NCBI GenBank assembly: GCA_040878345.1
Contig: JBBDML010000014.1
Coordinates: 55,863-119,862 of the forward strand
Origin: ZC4RG35 sp040878345
GTDB lineage: Bacteria; Actinomycetota; Acidimicrobiia; Spongiisociales; ZC4RG35
Direction of reading: 5' to 3'
Length of the DNA: 64,000 bases
The notes under the pieces were generated by a model, which worked only from the letters and a program-made list of their open reading frames with translations, was not told the origin of the DNA and ran no database searches. Shown here one piece after another: positions 7,551 to 15,690 of this stretch. Numbering within the stretch: position 1 is the stretch's first letter; each line of letters opens with the position of its first letter. A program made the position numbers and the translations under genes.

Positions 7551-7700
7551 ATGGGATGGGTCGGCATACTCTTGATCTTGGCCCTCCTCCTCGGAGGGGT
7601 TGGGCTGTTCGTAGAGGCCCTGCGCTGGGTCCTGATCATCGCCATCGTCATGTTCCTCGTCGCCGCCCTCACCGGGTGGTCCCGTAGGAACGTGTCGTGA
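7551..7700 (+). CDS. 49-residue hydrophobic membrane protein
   Basis: The ORF starts ATG GGA TGG at 7551 after the ribosome site AAGGAGAAG and ends TGA at 7700. The protein has a first hydrophobic stretch GILLILALLLGGVGLFVEAL and a second LIIAIVMFLVAALTG, then a basic tail SRRNVS. It resembles small stress-induced hydrophobic peptides (two short helices), but no family is assigned with certainty. It has its own SigB/SigF-type promoter and is followed by a perfect hairpin terminator, so it forms a complete single-gene transcription unit. Confidence 0.65.
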   Translation: MGWVGILLILALLLGGVGLFVEALRWVLIIAIVMFLVAALTGWSRRNVS

Positions 7701-7735
7701 TGCGTCAATCAGCCTCACGGAGGGTACAGAACACT

Positions 7736-7770
7736 CGGGAGGCGGAGGAGCGTGTCTCCTCCGCCTCCCG
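7736..7770. terminator. bidirectional hairpin terminator
   Basis: A perfect 15-bp inverted repeat (CGGGAGGCGGAGGAG / CTCCTCCGCCTCCCG) with a 5-nt loop. It sits between the converging 49-residue membrane gene and the STAS gene ending at 7815. There is no strong U-tract. Confidence 0.75.
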
Positions 7771-7814
7771 CTGTTCATCGTCGACCCACAGAATCTGTGA
7801 ACTGGGCGGAGGTT

Positions 7815-8627
7815 TCATCCCGGTTCCTGAAACTCCAGATCCAGGAGACCACTGAGCCCGCTGATCTCGAACAACGGCCTGAGACGCTTCGGGAGCAGGA
7901 TTCGAAGATGACCGCCATCCTCGGAGAGCCTGTTGTGTGCCGAAACCAGGAGGCTGAGACCCACCGAGTCGATGAAGGTGACCCCGGTCAGATCGACGTC
8001 GAGCATCTCCACACCGGCGGCACGTCGCTCGATGATCAGGTTCTGCAACTCCCCCGCGGTGGACAAGTCGAGCTCACCGTGGAAGGCCATACGCCCCTCG
8101 GTGGCGCCATCGCCCTGGATCGATGGCCCCGGCTCTGGCTCAGGAAGCTCGTCACCGGCCTCCTCGGCGTACTGGCGCCAGGCCATCGGCGGCATTCCCT
8201 CTTCTATCTGACGGGTCAATTCCCCGAGGAACCACTCGCGGAACCGAACCACGTCCGGTGGGGTCACCACGCTCAGGAGAGCCTCGCCACTCCGGCAATA
8301 GTCGTCGACCTCCTCCATGACGTCGATGAGCTCCCGCGCCACCGACCCGATCCCCTGAGGGACCTTGACCACCAGGTCGAGGGTGGCCTGACCCCTGGCA
8401 GCCGCGGATTGCAGCTCACCGAGGATGACGTCGCCCGCTCCTGGGAACCTCAGGTCGAGGTCCTCGCTGAGCGCCTGGAGACGGCTTGGCGCGGCACTGT
8501 CGGGGAGCGACGCCCGAATGATGTCGAGCTCGCGTTGCACCGCCTCTTGATGGGCGGTGGCCCGATGCCAGATCTCGATCGGGATCTCCAGGAACCGGAC
8601 CTCGACCATGGTCTGGTCGGGGCTCAC
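7815..8627 (-). CDS. anti-sigma factor antagonist with N-terminal helical domain and C-terminal STAS
   Basis: This 270-residue protein has a helical N-terminal part (about 1-165, with LDLVVKVPQGIGSVARELID and EWFLGELTRQIEEG) and a STAS domain at about 175-270: GELDLSTAGELQNLI, LDVDLTGVTFIDSVGLSLLV, LRPLFEISGLSGLLDLEF. DSVG occupies the phosphorylation loop. The architecture resembles RsbR-type co-antagonists, in which the N-terminal part senses a signal. Its start overlaps the stop of the RsbW-like gene (ATGA), so kinase and antagonist are made together. It ends before the bidirectional terminator at 7736-7770. Confidence 0.85.
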   Translation of the reverse strand: MSPDQTMVEVRFLEIPIEIWHRATAHQEAVQRELDIIRASLPDSAAPSRLQALSEDLDLRFPGAGDVILGELQSAAARGQATLDLVVKVPQGIGSVARELIDVMEEVDDYCRSGEALLSVVTPPDVVRFREWFLGELTRQIEEGMPPMAWRQYAEEAGDELPEPEPGPSIQGDGATEGRMAFHGELDLSTAGELQNLIIERRAAGVEMLDVDLTGVTFIDSVGLSLLVSAHNRLSEDGGHLRILLPKRLRPLFEISGLSGLLDLEFQEPG

Positions 8628-9061
8628 CCGTTCTCCTGGTAGTCGATCTCGAACCAGACGGTTTTTCCGTCGTGGTCGGGCGTCACGCCCCAGCGGTCGG
8701 CGAGCGATTCGACAATCATCAGCCCGCGCCCGGTCGGTTGCGATGGGGCGTACTCACGGGTGATCGGGCCTGAGGTGCTGTGGTCGCTCACCGAGACCCT
8801 GGTCCGGGACCCATCCCGCCACACCTTGACCCGGAACGGTGTGCGAGCATGGAGGATTGCGTTGGTCGCCAGCTCGGAGACCAGGGCCGAGAGCCTCTCG
8901 TCGACCTGGGTGTAACCGCTGCCGGCCGCGTTGAGGACGAAGCGGCGTGCCTCGGGCACCGATTCGGGTTGGGCCGGGAATCCTCGCTCCAGCTCAGGGG
9001 AGTTGGTCTCCGCCGGTGGTGCGCCGAAGGACATGAATGCGAACATCGGGTGCTCACACAT
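8624..9061 (-). CDS. RsbW-like serine kinase / anti-sigma factor (HATPase_c_2)
   Basis: This 145-residue GHKL ATPase has N-box LVSELATNAILHA (about 62-74), VRVSVSDHSTSGP with the expected Asp, and glycine box PTGRGLMIVESLADRWG (about 108-124). All ATP-binding motifs are intact, unlike the short paralogues near 600-1600. Such proteins bind and inhibit a stress sigma factor and phosphorylate a STAS antagonist; the next gene encodes a STAS protein and is translationally coupled. No sigma gene is adjacent, so its target may be the fused sigma at the left edge or one elsewhere. Confidence 0.88.
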   Translation of the reverse strand: MCEHPMFAFMSFGAPPAETNSPELERGFPAQPESVPEARRFVLNAAGSGYTQVDERLSALVSELATNAILHARTPFRVKVWRDGSRTRVSVSDHSTSGPITREYAPSQPTGRGLMIVESLADRWGVTPDHDGKTVWFEIDYQENG

Positions 9062-9232
9062 GGTAGGCGACCGACCGATGTCTCCACCGCCAACCGGCAG
9101 CCAGGTACCTAGCCCAGAACCTCGTCTCTCGGCTGCTCGGCGCGTGATGCTCCAATAGCTGTGACAACCACCTTCCGCTCCTCAGGCGGGGAAGAGACCA
9201 CCGCGGGCATGCCCAATGAATCGATCCGGGGC

Positions 9233-9685
9233 TCAGTTCTTAACCGTGATGTCGTGAAACAGCGTGTTGTCGGGAGACGCCGAGATGGCACCCACCATCT
9301 CTCCGACCTTGGCATCCTCGTAATGGGTGGCCAGGTCGGCCTGGCTGATGATCCCGACCAACCGGCCGGCCTCGAGGACCGGCAGCCTACGGACGGCTGC
9401 GTCCTTCATGGTCTGAACCACCTTCTCCACCGGGTCATCGGCCCTGCAGGTGATGATCTTGCCCTCCCCCAGGAGCTCACCGACGCTGGTCTCGAGGTCC
9501 CTGCCCGCAGCGATGATCCCCACGGCTAGGTCCCGGTCGGTGATCATCCCCTGGAGCCGGTCGTCCTGACATACCAGCACCCCACCGATCTGGTTGTCGG
9601 CGAGCAGTTGAGCCACCTTGCGCGCCGGCTCATCGAAGCCGACCACCAAGGGGCTCTCGGTCATGATGTCTCGTGCGATGGCCAT
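9233..9685 (-). CDS. tandem CBS-domain protein
   Basis: This 150-residue protein starts MAIARDIMTESP at 9685 after GGAGAAG. Two CBS motifs are visible: PLVVGFDEPARKVAQLLADN...GVLVCQDDRLQGMITDRDLA (about 12-57) and TCRADDPVEKVVQTMKDAAV RRLPVLEAGRLVGIISQADL (about 75-117). CBS pairs bind adenine nucleotides and usually regulate a partner; stand-alone CBS-pair proteins are common in stress and hypoxia regulons of actinobacteria. A SigB/SigF-type promoter lies 27-52 bp upstream. A longer upstream frame is unlikely because it would cross that promoter. Confidence 0.88.
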   Translation of the reverse strand: MAIARDIMTESPLVVGFDEPARKVAQLLADNQIGGVLVCQDDRLQGMITDRDLAVGIIAAGRDLETSVGELLGEGKIITCRADDPVEKVVQTMKDAAVRRLPVLEAGRLVGIISQADLATHYEDAKVGEMVGAISASPDNTLFHDITVKN

Positions 9686-9711
9686 CTCTTCTCCTTCTGT
9701 CGTCTGGCGAC

Positions 9712-9737
9712 CTACCCGCACCGGTCCGGCTCCAAAC
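9712..9737 (-). promoter_or_regulatory. SigB/SigF-type promoter of the CBS gene
   Basis: On the minus strand GTTT (9737-9734), 16-bp spacer, GGGTAG (9717-9712). The -10 is 26 bp upstream of the ATG at 9685. Confidence 0.65.
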
Positions 9738-9816
9738 GCATGCGGGCCAGTGTGCGACGGCCTGCTCACATCCCCGCGGCGTGGGGCACCACCTGGCGAA
9801 GGCTCACCGACCACGC

Positions 9817-9850
9817 AGGGCTTGGGCCGCACGACCGCGGCCCAAGCCCT
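9817..9850 (-). terminator. hairpin terminator after the nuclease gene
   Basis: A perfect 14-bp inverted repeat (AGGGCTTGGGCCGC / GCGGCCCAAGCCCT) with a 6-nt loop starts 8 bp beyond the nuclease stop codon at 9858. Confidence 0.75.
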
Positions 9851-9857
9851 CATTGGC

Positions 9858-12368
9858 TCAGCTCTCGGGGCCCCCGAATGAGATCCCGATGATCACTGGG
9901 TCGTGATCCGAGACCCGGTATGGCAGTGGCTCGTAGAGGTCAACCTGTGCCAGTTTTTTGAAGCTCATGTCATAGTCGAGGATGTCGGGCTCGTCGGCGT
10001 TGATGTGGAACACCGTCACACCCTTCACCCGATTGAGCATCGACCTGGTGGCAAGGGCGGTGTCCAGATAGCCGAGCTGACCATCGAACACAAAGGTATA
10101 GGCGCCGGGCCCCACGAAGCGCTTCACCAGTTCGGTGAGACCTCCCGCCTCGAGCGTCTCGATCGGGTCCTCCATCGCATAGCTGTTCAGGTCGCCGATC
10201 ACCAGGACACCACTCGAGTCCTCGGCCAACTCATCGACGAAGTCGAGGAGAGCCTCCGACTGAGCCACCCGGGTCAAGTTGCAGCTGGCCTGACCGTCGC
10301 CCAGGTCGGGGTCACCGGCACCACAAGACGAGCCTTTCGACTTGAAGTGGTTGACCACCACGGCGAACGGCTGGCGGCTGCCCCCGTTGACGATCTGGCG
10401 GAAGACCTGCGCCAGGGGCGGGCGACCCACCGGCTCGATGTTGTCATCGAGGACATGGTCGAACGCGTCGTCGGCGAGGGCCGTGGGAACTCCCACCGGC
10501 TCAACGGCCGAGATCCGGTAGATGATCTCGTTGCGCACCGGGTAGTCGTTGTAGTGGGCGGTCTCCCCCACCCAGGCCCATACCTCGGCTCCCTCCACCT
10601 CGTTGAGTTCCTCGACCAGGGTGAGGACTGGGTCGTGTCCCCTGGTCCCGTCGGCGACAACGTCGTGGATGTCGTTCTCGATCTCCTGGATCCCGACGAT
10701 GTCCGCATCCAGGGCGATGATCCCCACCACCAGCTTGTCGAGCTGCCGCTGGTACTCCTCGGCGGTGTCCGCCCCGCGGCACTCCAGGTTCTGGGTGGGC
10801 CCGCAAATGTCATTGACGCCATCGTCCAGGTGGGTGAAGAAGTTCAACACGTTGAACGTGGCCACCCTGATGTCACCCTGAATGGGATCCGGTGTGGTCG
10901 GCCGTGGGTTTTCCACGACGTAGCTCACCACTGGTTGGGCCTCAAGGTCCTCGAGCTCGTCATCGAGATGCACCGGTTGTATCCGATAGAGACCGAAGGC
11001 GAAGTCCATGATCCCGGTGACGTCCTGGAGGACATCGCCACCCCGGAAGGTGTTGACAAGAGTGAACTCCTCGCCATTGGGGTGGATTGCAGGATCGGGG
11101 TTCGAGCTGCCCCGCCCATCATCGAGCGTGATCCGCGCCAACGTGTTGGCTACGGTCACCGCATTGGCCGGGTCACCCGGCTCGGCGGAATGGGTGCCCT
11201 GGTAATGGCGCCCGTCGGTGAGGACGATCTCGTTGAATCGGTCGAAGTTGAAGAACTCCGAGATGTAGAGGTCCTGGGGGAAGGTCACAAGCATTCCCTC
11301 ATAGGGCTCGAAGTCGCTGAGGTCGCCCACCGGCAACGAGACCGAGGGCGCCACCACGGCTTCAGGAGCGGAACCGGTCACGGCGACCTCGGTGACATCG
11401 GTGACCTGGGTCCTCCCGAAGGACTCGACCGCGGTACCGGTCACCCGGACCACATCGCCGACGCCCACCTCCGGAGCATCGGGATCGGAGACGAAGATTC
11501 CCTCGGAGGTCGACGGGCCAACCACCGGATCGGCGTTGTCATCCCAATCGGCCGGCTCCTCCTGCACGAAGAAGCCCCCGAGTTGGTCCCCGGCGAATGA
11601 GGGATCTCCCTGGAAATCGCCGACCACGACACCTTCGACGATCACCTTGACCCCGGGTAACGGGGTGGTGGCGCCATCGCCCTGGATCTGGTGGATGAAC
11701 AAGGCGACGGGGGCGGCGTCAGAACAGTCGTTGGCCTCACCCGGGCTGTCGTTGGTCCCCAGGGTGAACCCTCCAACCTGCCAGTCCTGCGGGTCGCCAC
11801 AGTCGTAGGCGTGGCCCGGGACAAACGCGCCGTCGGGCCCCACGGTCGGGGGGCCGTAATGGAACTCGGTCGTGGTGGGGGGATTGTCTTGAAGGATTAG
11901 GGCGATCCGGTCAACCGCGGCAGCCCACGGCTCGAGGTCGAGCGCGCCGTCGTCGTCGGTGTCGAGATCATTGCCGTTGGCCCCGGTGAACCCGGTGACG
12001 AGCATGTGGGTGAGATTGTCGGAGTTCTCGAAGTTGAGGGTGGCGGTCAGGTCGGCTGTGGCCAGGGTGAAGGTGCTCTCGGCAGCAACGAAGAGCCCAT
12101 CCGCGGCGATCGAATGGCCGGTCAGGAGGACGACGGCCTCGATCACCCCGGATCCGCCCGTCCCATCACCGATGACCAGATAGGTGTAGCCGTCGAGACT
12201 GGCACCGGCCGGCCCGCTCAGCTCGAAGTACTCGTCGTTGTCGGCGCCGCCCTGGTCGATCCTGATCTCATTGATGGTGATCCCGTCACCGGCGGCGAGG
12301 GCGCTGGTCGGGACCAGTGCCAAGATCAATGACAGCACGAGCAGTGAGATGGAACTCCTCCGGGTCAT
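9858..12368 (-). CDS. secreted ExeM/NucH-like nuclease (LTD + OB + EEP domains)
   Basis: This protein of about 836 residues starts at ATG 12368 after GGAAGG. An N-terminal signal peptide (MTRRSSISLLVLSLILALVP, cleavage near ALAAG) is followed by a lamin-tail domain (GITINEIRIDQGGADNDEYF), an OB-like region (about 225-360) and an endonuclease/exonuclease/phosphatase domain: RVATFNVLNFF (about 500), IVGIQEIEN, VVVNHFKSKG, VLVIGDLNSY and YRVSDHDPVI, holding the catalytic Asn, Glu, His and Asp residues. Cysteines in CGPTQNLEC and SSCGAGDP...ASCN suggest disulfides. It should degrade extracellular DNA for nutrients or biofilm remodelling. No membrane anchor is visible at the C-terminus. A hairpin terminator follows. 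Confidence 0.92.
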   Translation of the reverse strand: MTRRSSISLLVLSLILALVPTSALAAGDGITINEIRIDQGGADNDEYFELSGPAGASLDGYTYLVIGDGTGGSGVIEAVVLLTGHSIAADGLFVAAESTFTLATADLTATLNFENSDNLTHMLVTGFTGANGNDLDTDDDGALDLEPWAAAVDRIALILQDNPPTTTEFHYGPPTVGPDGAFVPGHAYDCGDPQDWQVGGFTLGTNDSPGEANDCSDAAPVALFIHQIQGDGATTPLPGVKVIVEGVVVGDFQGDPSFAGDQLGGFFVQEEPADWDDNADPVVGPSTSEGIFVSDPDAPEVGVGDVVRVTGTAVESFGRTQVTDVTEVAVTGSAPEAVVAPSVSLPVGDLSDFEPYEGMLVTFPQDLYISEFFNFDRFNEIVLTDGRHYQGTHSAEPGDPANAVTVANTLARITLDDGRGSSNPDPAIHPNGEEFTLVNTFRGGDVLQDVTGIMDFAFGLYRIQPVHLDDELEDLEAQPVVSYVVENPRPTTPDPIQGDIRVATFNVLNFFTHLDDGVNDICGPTQNLECRGADTAEEYQRQLDKLVVGIIALDADIVGIQEIENDIHDVVADGTRGHDPVLTLVEELNEVEGAEVWAWVGETAHYNDYPVRNEIIYRISAVEPVGVPTALADDAFDHVLDDNIEPVGRPPLAQVFRQIVNGGSRQPFAVVVNHFKSKGSSCGAGDPDLGDGQASCNLTRVAQSEALLDFVDELAEDSSGVLVIGDLNSYAMEDPIETLEAGGLTELVKRFVGPGAYTFVFDGQLGYLDTALATRSMLNRVKGVTVFHINADEPDILDYDMSFKKLAQVDLYEPLPYRVSDHDPVIIGISFGGPES

Positions 12369-12514
12369 CACCCTTCCTTTGTTTGCCTGACCTCAACCAT
12401 AGGCCACCATCCACCTCGCCGCACACGGAAAGTGGGATCTGGTCTCATCCAGTGGTGACGATCGAAGGGTCCGACTGGGCCGGCTCGATCGGGCTCGTAA
12501 CCACTGCTCCCCAG

Positions 12515-12539
12515 GTTTGGATTCCCCGCGTCTGGGTAA
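12515..12539 (+). promoter_or_regulatory. SigB/SigF-type promoter
   Basis: GTTT at 12515-12518 and GGGTAA at 12534-12539 with a 15-bp spacer, 66 bp upstream of the ATG of the 54-residue basic protein. Confidence 0.5.
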
Positions 12540-12605
12540 TCGCGGTGACTGCGGCCACCCGGAGTGCGCCGTCGGGGTCGCCTGATAACGATCGAGGAGG
12601 ACAAG

Positions 12606-12770
12606 ATGCCGGTCAAGCGTGGCAAGGACGGCAATGGCCCCTTTTACCAATGGGGCAGGAGCGGTAAGAAGTACCGTTACACCTCGGGCGACCATTCCGG
12701 CCGGGAAGCGGCCAAGAAGAAGGCCGAGAAGCAAGGACAGGCGGCTTGGGCGTCCGGCTACAGAGGCTGA
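12606..12770 (+). CDS. 54-residue basic protein
   Basis: It starts MPVKRGKDGNGPFYQWGRSG at 12606 after the ribosome site GGAGGACAAG and ends AAWASGYRG. It is lysine/arginine rich, with a glycine-aromatic first half and an alanine-lysine helix (REAAKKKAEKQGQAAWA). The ending and the YxWGxxGKxY pattern resemble short proteins often found in phage and plasmid genomes that have no known function; I recognise only the pattern. It has a possible stress promoter and an inverted-repeat terminator, so it is probably a real single-gene unit. Confidence 0.7.
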   Translation: MPVKRGKDGNGPFYQWGRSGKKYRYTSGDHSGREAAKKKAEKQGQAAWASGYRG

Positions 12771-12780
12771 GTAACGGGCA

Positions 12781-12810
12781 CCTGATCCCGGTCCGAAGGG
12801 CGGGATCAGG
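12781..12810. terminator. bidirectional hairpin between converging genes
   Basis: A perfect 10-bp inverted repeat (CCTGATCCCG / CGGGATCAGG) with a 10-nt loop. It lies just past the 54-residue gene and overlaps the stop codon of the opposing STAS gene. Confidence 0.6.
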
Positions 12811-13151
12811 CTGGGGACTCGATATCGAAGTGTCCGGTGAGACCGGTCAGTTCGAACAGGCGCGTCACCCGGGGGGTCATCCCGGTGAGGACCAGGGCCC
12901 GCCCGGCATCGGCGAGTCTCTGACTCGCCTGGACCAATTCGCCCAACGTCTTCGCCCAACGTCGTCGAGTCGAGAAAGCTCACCAGGCTCAGGTCGATGA
13001 CCACCCGAGGCTCGGCTCGGGATGCGGCGTCGTCCAAGGCGGCGCGAACCCGGGCGATGTTGCTCAGGTCGATCTCACCGGCGAGCTTGATCGTGACCTC
13101 GGAGTCCCGGCGCTCGACTTCGAGACCAAGACCGTCGGGAGAATGCGTCAT
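12806..13151 (-). pseudogene. STAS anti-sigma antagonist, frameshifted by a 13-bp duplication
   Basis: Residues 1-68 read as a normal STAS domain: VTIKLAGEIDLSNIARVRAAL, VVIDLSLVSFLDSTTLGE. The frame then shifts, but the rest of the domain continues in another frame (LVQASQRLADAGRALVLTGM ... RLFELTGLTGHFDIESPA, stop at 12806). At the junction a 13-bp unit is present twice (12938-12963); deleting one copy restores a standard STAS protein of about 110 residues. DSTT replaces the usual DSSG. The start directly follows the stop of the PP2C phosphatase gene (TGA-ATG), as expected for an RsbU-RsbV pair. It may be a true mutation, reversible slippage, or an assembly error. Confidence 0.85.
12938..12963. 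repeat. 13-bp tandem duplication inside the STAS gene
   Basis: TTCGCCCAACGTC occurs twice back to back (12938-12950 and 12951-12963). Thirteen is not a multiple of three, so the second copy causes the frameshift in the STAS gene. Confidence 0.95.
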
Positions 13152-14834
13152 TCAACCGGCCCTGGTGATGGGGAGTGAGGCCAGCCTACCTGGGACTTCG
13201 GCTCGATCACCGACTCTGAAGGCCATTAGGACGACGTCGTCACGAAGGTCGGGTTGGGCTCCCTGGAGGTCGGACAGGAGACGATCGAGGAGGGGATCGA
13301 GCTCCTCGGAGTTGGCGTCGTTCAGGCGTGGGGTGATGAACTCGGGAGGAGCCTGGTTCATGACTGCATACCCGTCGGTGTAGAGGACCACGGTGTCACC
13401 GGGGGCCAACTCATGGGAGATCTCGATTGGGTGGACCTCCGGCACCACCCCCAGCGGCGGACATGGGTTGCCGAGGGCCTCGATCTCTCCGTCGGCGGAG
13501 ATGAGGATTGGCGGGGGGTGACCGGCCAGCGCCACCGTGAGATTCCGCCCGTCGGCTTCCAAGATCAGGTAGGCAAGGGTGCACATCCTGGCCTGCCCCT
13601 CGGTGCGGAGGAGGTCGTTGAGCTGCCCGAACACCGTTTGGGGCGCGGGATCGAGCGCGACCGTGGCACGAAGCGTCTGTCGCACGTTCCCTACCAGGGC
13701 GGCCGCGGCGATCCCTTTCCCTTCGATATCACCCACCGCCACGACATGGCGCCCTCCGGGGGCGGGCACCACGTCGTAGAAGTCGCCACTCACCCCACTG
13801 ATGTGTGCCTGAGGTTGGTATCGCACCGCGAAGCCAATTCCCGGGACATCCGGGAGACTCTCCGGTTTGAGCCCCCTTTGCAGGACAACGGCGGTCTCGT
13901 GCTCATGGCTGACGAGAAGGGCATTGGCCAGAGCAGCCCCGGCCTCCCCCGACATGGCGCGAAGAAACGACAGGTCGTCGTCACCCAATCCCCCCGTGGA
14001 GTCGGCCAGGGTGAGGATCCCAACCACTTGTCGGCCCGCCCGAAGTGGCAGGACGGCGGTGAAGACATCGCTTCCCGGATCGAGCCCGAGGTCCTCTGCG
14101 CTCCACAGCCCGGGAGCCGGCCCGTGGGTGGGTACGTGTGTGAGAAGCGCCGACCTCGACTCCATCACACGTGCCTGGAGACTGGCGGGGTGCCATCGTG
14201 TCACTCCGTCTTGTCGACGGGAGATCGGCGTGACCGGTGATGGCTTGTGGCGAACCAGGGTCCCGAGGTCGTCGAGGAGATGAATCGCTGCCGCCTCGCA
14301 GAGATCCGGGACGAGGATGTCGAGCAGGGAATCCATCAATGCCTCAGGCTCGAACGACGCGATCACGGCATCGCGGAGGCTGGCCATCAAGCGGTCTCGC
14401 TCCTCGGACTCGACCTGATCTGTGATGTCGAGGAAGTAGTTGAGGGCCAGGACCACCTCGCCCCGGTCGTTCTTGATCGGGCTGGCCCTGACCGAGGACC
14501 ACTTCACAGAGCTGGTGCCACGGAGCCGGTAGCCGATCATGCCTTCCGCCATGGGCTCCCCGGCGATGACCCGTCGCCCGGGGAGGGTCTCAACATCGAT
14601 GGGCCGGCCGGTTTCGTCGATCATCTCCAACGATGCGAGGGCCGCACCTGCCCCGGCCTCCACCAGCTCCTCCCCGGTCCGGAAACCGAGAAGCTTGGCG
14701 GCTCGATCGTTGGCGTAGACCAGCCCACCGGTGCGATCCTGGACCGTGACCGCCTCACCGGCGTGGCTGAAGAGCACGTCGAGCATGGGCCTGCTGCCAC
14801 TCATCGCCAGTTCTATGAAGCGGTCACCGGGCAT
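13152..14834 (-). CDS. RsbU-like PAS-GAF-PP2C (SpoIIE) phosphatase
   Basis: From ATG 14834 (AGGAAG upstream) the protein has about 560 residues. A PAS domain (about 20-150) includes AGEAVTVQDRTGGLVYANDRAA, a GAF-like domain (about 165-320) includes LPLRAGRQVVGILTLAD, and a C-terminal SpoIIE/PP2C domain (about 345-545) includes GVSGDFYDVVP, VAVGDIEGKGIAAAAL, ALAGHPPPIL, LYTDGYA and LRDDVVLMAFRV with metal-binding aspartates. It should dephosphorylate STAS antagonists in response to a PAS/GAF signal and so activate a stress sigma. No membrane segment is seen. The next gene is the frameshifted STAS, its natural substrate. Longer starts at 14933 (ATG) or 14963 (TTG, overlapping cbiO) are possible. 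Confidence 0.87.
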   Translation of the reverse strand: MPGDRFIELAMSGSRPMLDVLFSHAGEAVTVQDRTGGLVYANDRAAKLLGFRTGEELVEAGAGAALASLEMIDETGRPIDVETLPGRRVIAGEPMAEGMIGYRLRGTSSVKWSSVRASPIKNDRGEVVLALNYFLDITDQVESEERDRLMASLRDAVIASFEPEALMDSLLDILVPDLCEAAAIHLLDDLGTLVRHKPSPVTPISRRQDGVTRWHPASLQARVMESRSALLTHVPTHGPAPGLWSAEDLGLDPGSDVFTAVLPLRAGRQVVGILTLADSTGGLGDDDLSFLRAMSGEAGAALANALLVSHEHETAVVLQRGLKPESLPDVPGIGFAVRYQPQAHISGVSGDFYDVVPAPGGRHVVAVGDIEGKGIAAAALVGNVRQTLRATVALDPAPQTVFGQLNDLLRTEGQARMCTLAYLILEADGRNLTVALAGHPPPILISADGEIEALGNPCPPLGVVPEVHPIEISHELAPGDTVVLYTDGYAVMNQAPPEFITPRLNDANSEELDPLLDRLLSDLQGAQPDLRDDVVLMAFRVGDRAEVPGRLASLPITRAG

Positions 14835-14952
14835 GGCGTCGACTTCCTGTGGGTCGATTGACACTACATGGGGTAACCGCGAATGCCTCTGGAGACGGGT
14901 TCGTTGTGGGGGAGACACACCCACCGTGGTCATCAACGAGGCGTCGCCCTTG

Positions 14953-15690
14953 TCAGTCGGCAAGCACGAACCCGTAAGGGATCTCCAAACGGTGGCGACG
15001 GAGCAGCTCAGGACTACGAAGCAGATCCGTGGTGGTGAGATCGACCATCACCCTCCCCCGATCCATGATCACAGCCCTGGGGCACAGCTCGAGGGCCAAA
15101 GGGAGGTCATGGGTGATCACGATCTGCGTGACGTCGAGCGATGAGAGGGTGGCGATCAACTCACGGCGCCCGGCCGGGTCGAGACCCGACCCCGGCTCGT
15201 CCAGCACCACGATCTCGGGTTCCATCGCCAGGACGGTGGCGATGGCCGCCAGTCGCTTCTCCCCTCCGCTCAGGTGATGGGGCACCCGGGGACCGAGACC
15301 CGACGCCCCAACACCCTCGAGGGCGCTGGCCACCCGCTGATCCAGCTCGGCCCCGGACAAGCCGAGGTTGGCCGGGCCGAACGCCACGTCCTCGGCCACC
15401 GTTGGCATGAACAGCTGATCGTTGGGGTCCTGGAACACCAGGCCGACCCGGCGCCGAACGGACCCGAGAGTCTCGTCGGTCAGCTCGACCGCTCCCACCA
15501 AGATCTTCCCCTGCTCCGCCCGGTAGACACCATTGAGACACAAGGCCAGTGTCGTCTTGCCGGCGCCATTCGGGCCCAGGAGTGCGACTCGCTGCCCGGG
15601 CCCAACGACCAGATCGACGCCATCGAGGGCTTGGCGCCCGTCGGGATAGTGGAAATGGAGCCCGTGCACCTCGAGGGAGGAAGAGGTCAC
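14953..15690 (-). CDS. cbiO: ECF-type nickel/cobalt transporter ATP-binding protein
   Basis: This ABC ATPase of about 245 residues has Walker A LLGPNGAGKTTLALCLNG, Q-loop VGLVFQDPNDQLFM (the DPxxQ hallmark of ECF ATPases), signature LSGGEKRLAAIATVLAMEPE, Walker B IVVLDEPGSGLDP and switch ITHDL. GTG 15690 overlaps the cbiQ stop (GTGA), so they are coupled. It energises the CbiM-Q membrane complex. Nickel is more likely than cobalt because a Nur-like operator precedes the operon. The downstream stress phosphatase gene begins 118 bp later. Confidence 0.9.
   Translation of the reverse strand: MTSSSLEVHGLHFHYPDGRQALDGVDLVVGPGQRVALLGPNGAGKTTLALCLNGVYRAEQGKILVGAVELTDETLGSVRRRVGLVFQDPNDQLFMPTVAEDVAFGPANLGLSGAELDQRVASALEGVGASGLGPRVPHHLSGGEKRLAAIATVLAMEPEIVVLDEPGSGLDPAGRRELIATLSSLDVTQIVITHDLPLALELCPRAVIMDRGRVMVDLTTTDLLRSPELLRRHRLEIPYGFVLAD

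Noticed and set aside
9903..11600. 565-codon open frame on the plus strand
   Set aside because: It is antisense to the secreted nuclease, whose signal peptide and EEP motifs are unmistakable; the frame is a high-GC shadow.
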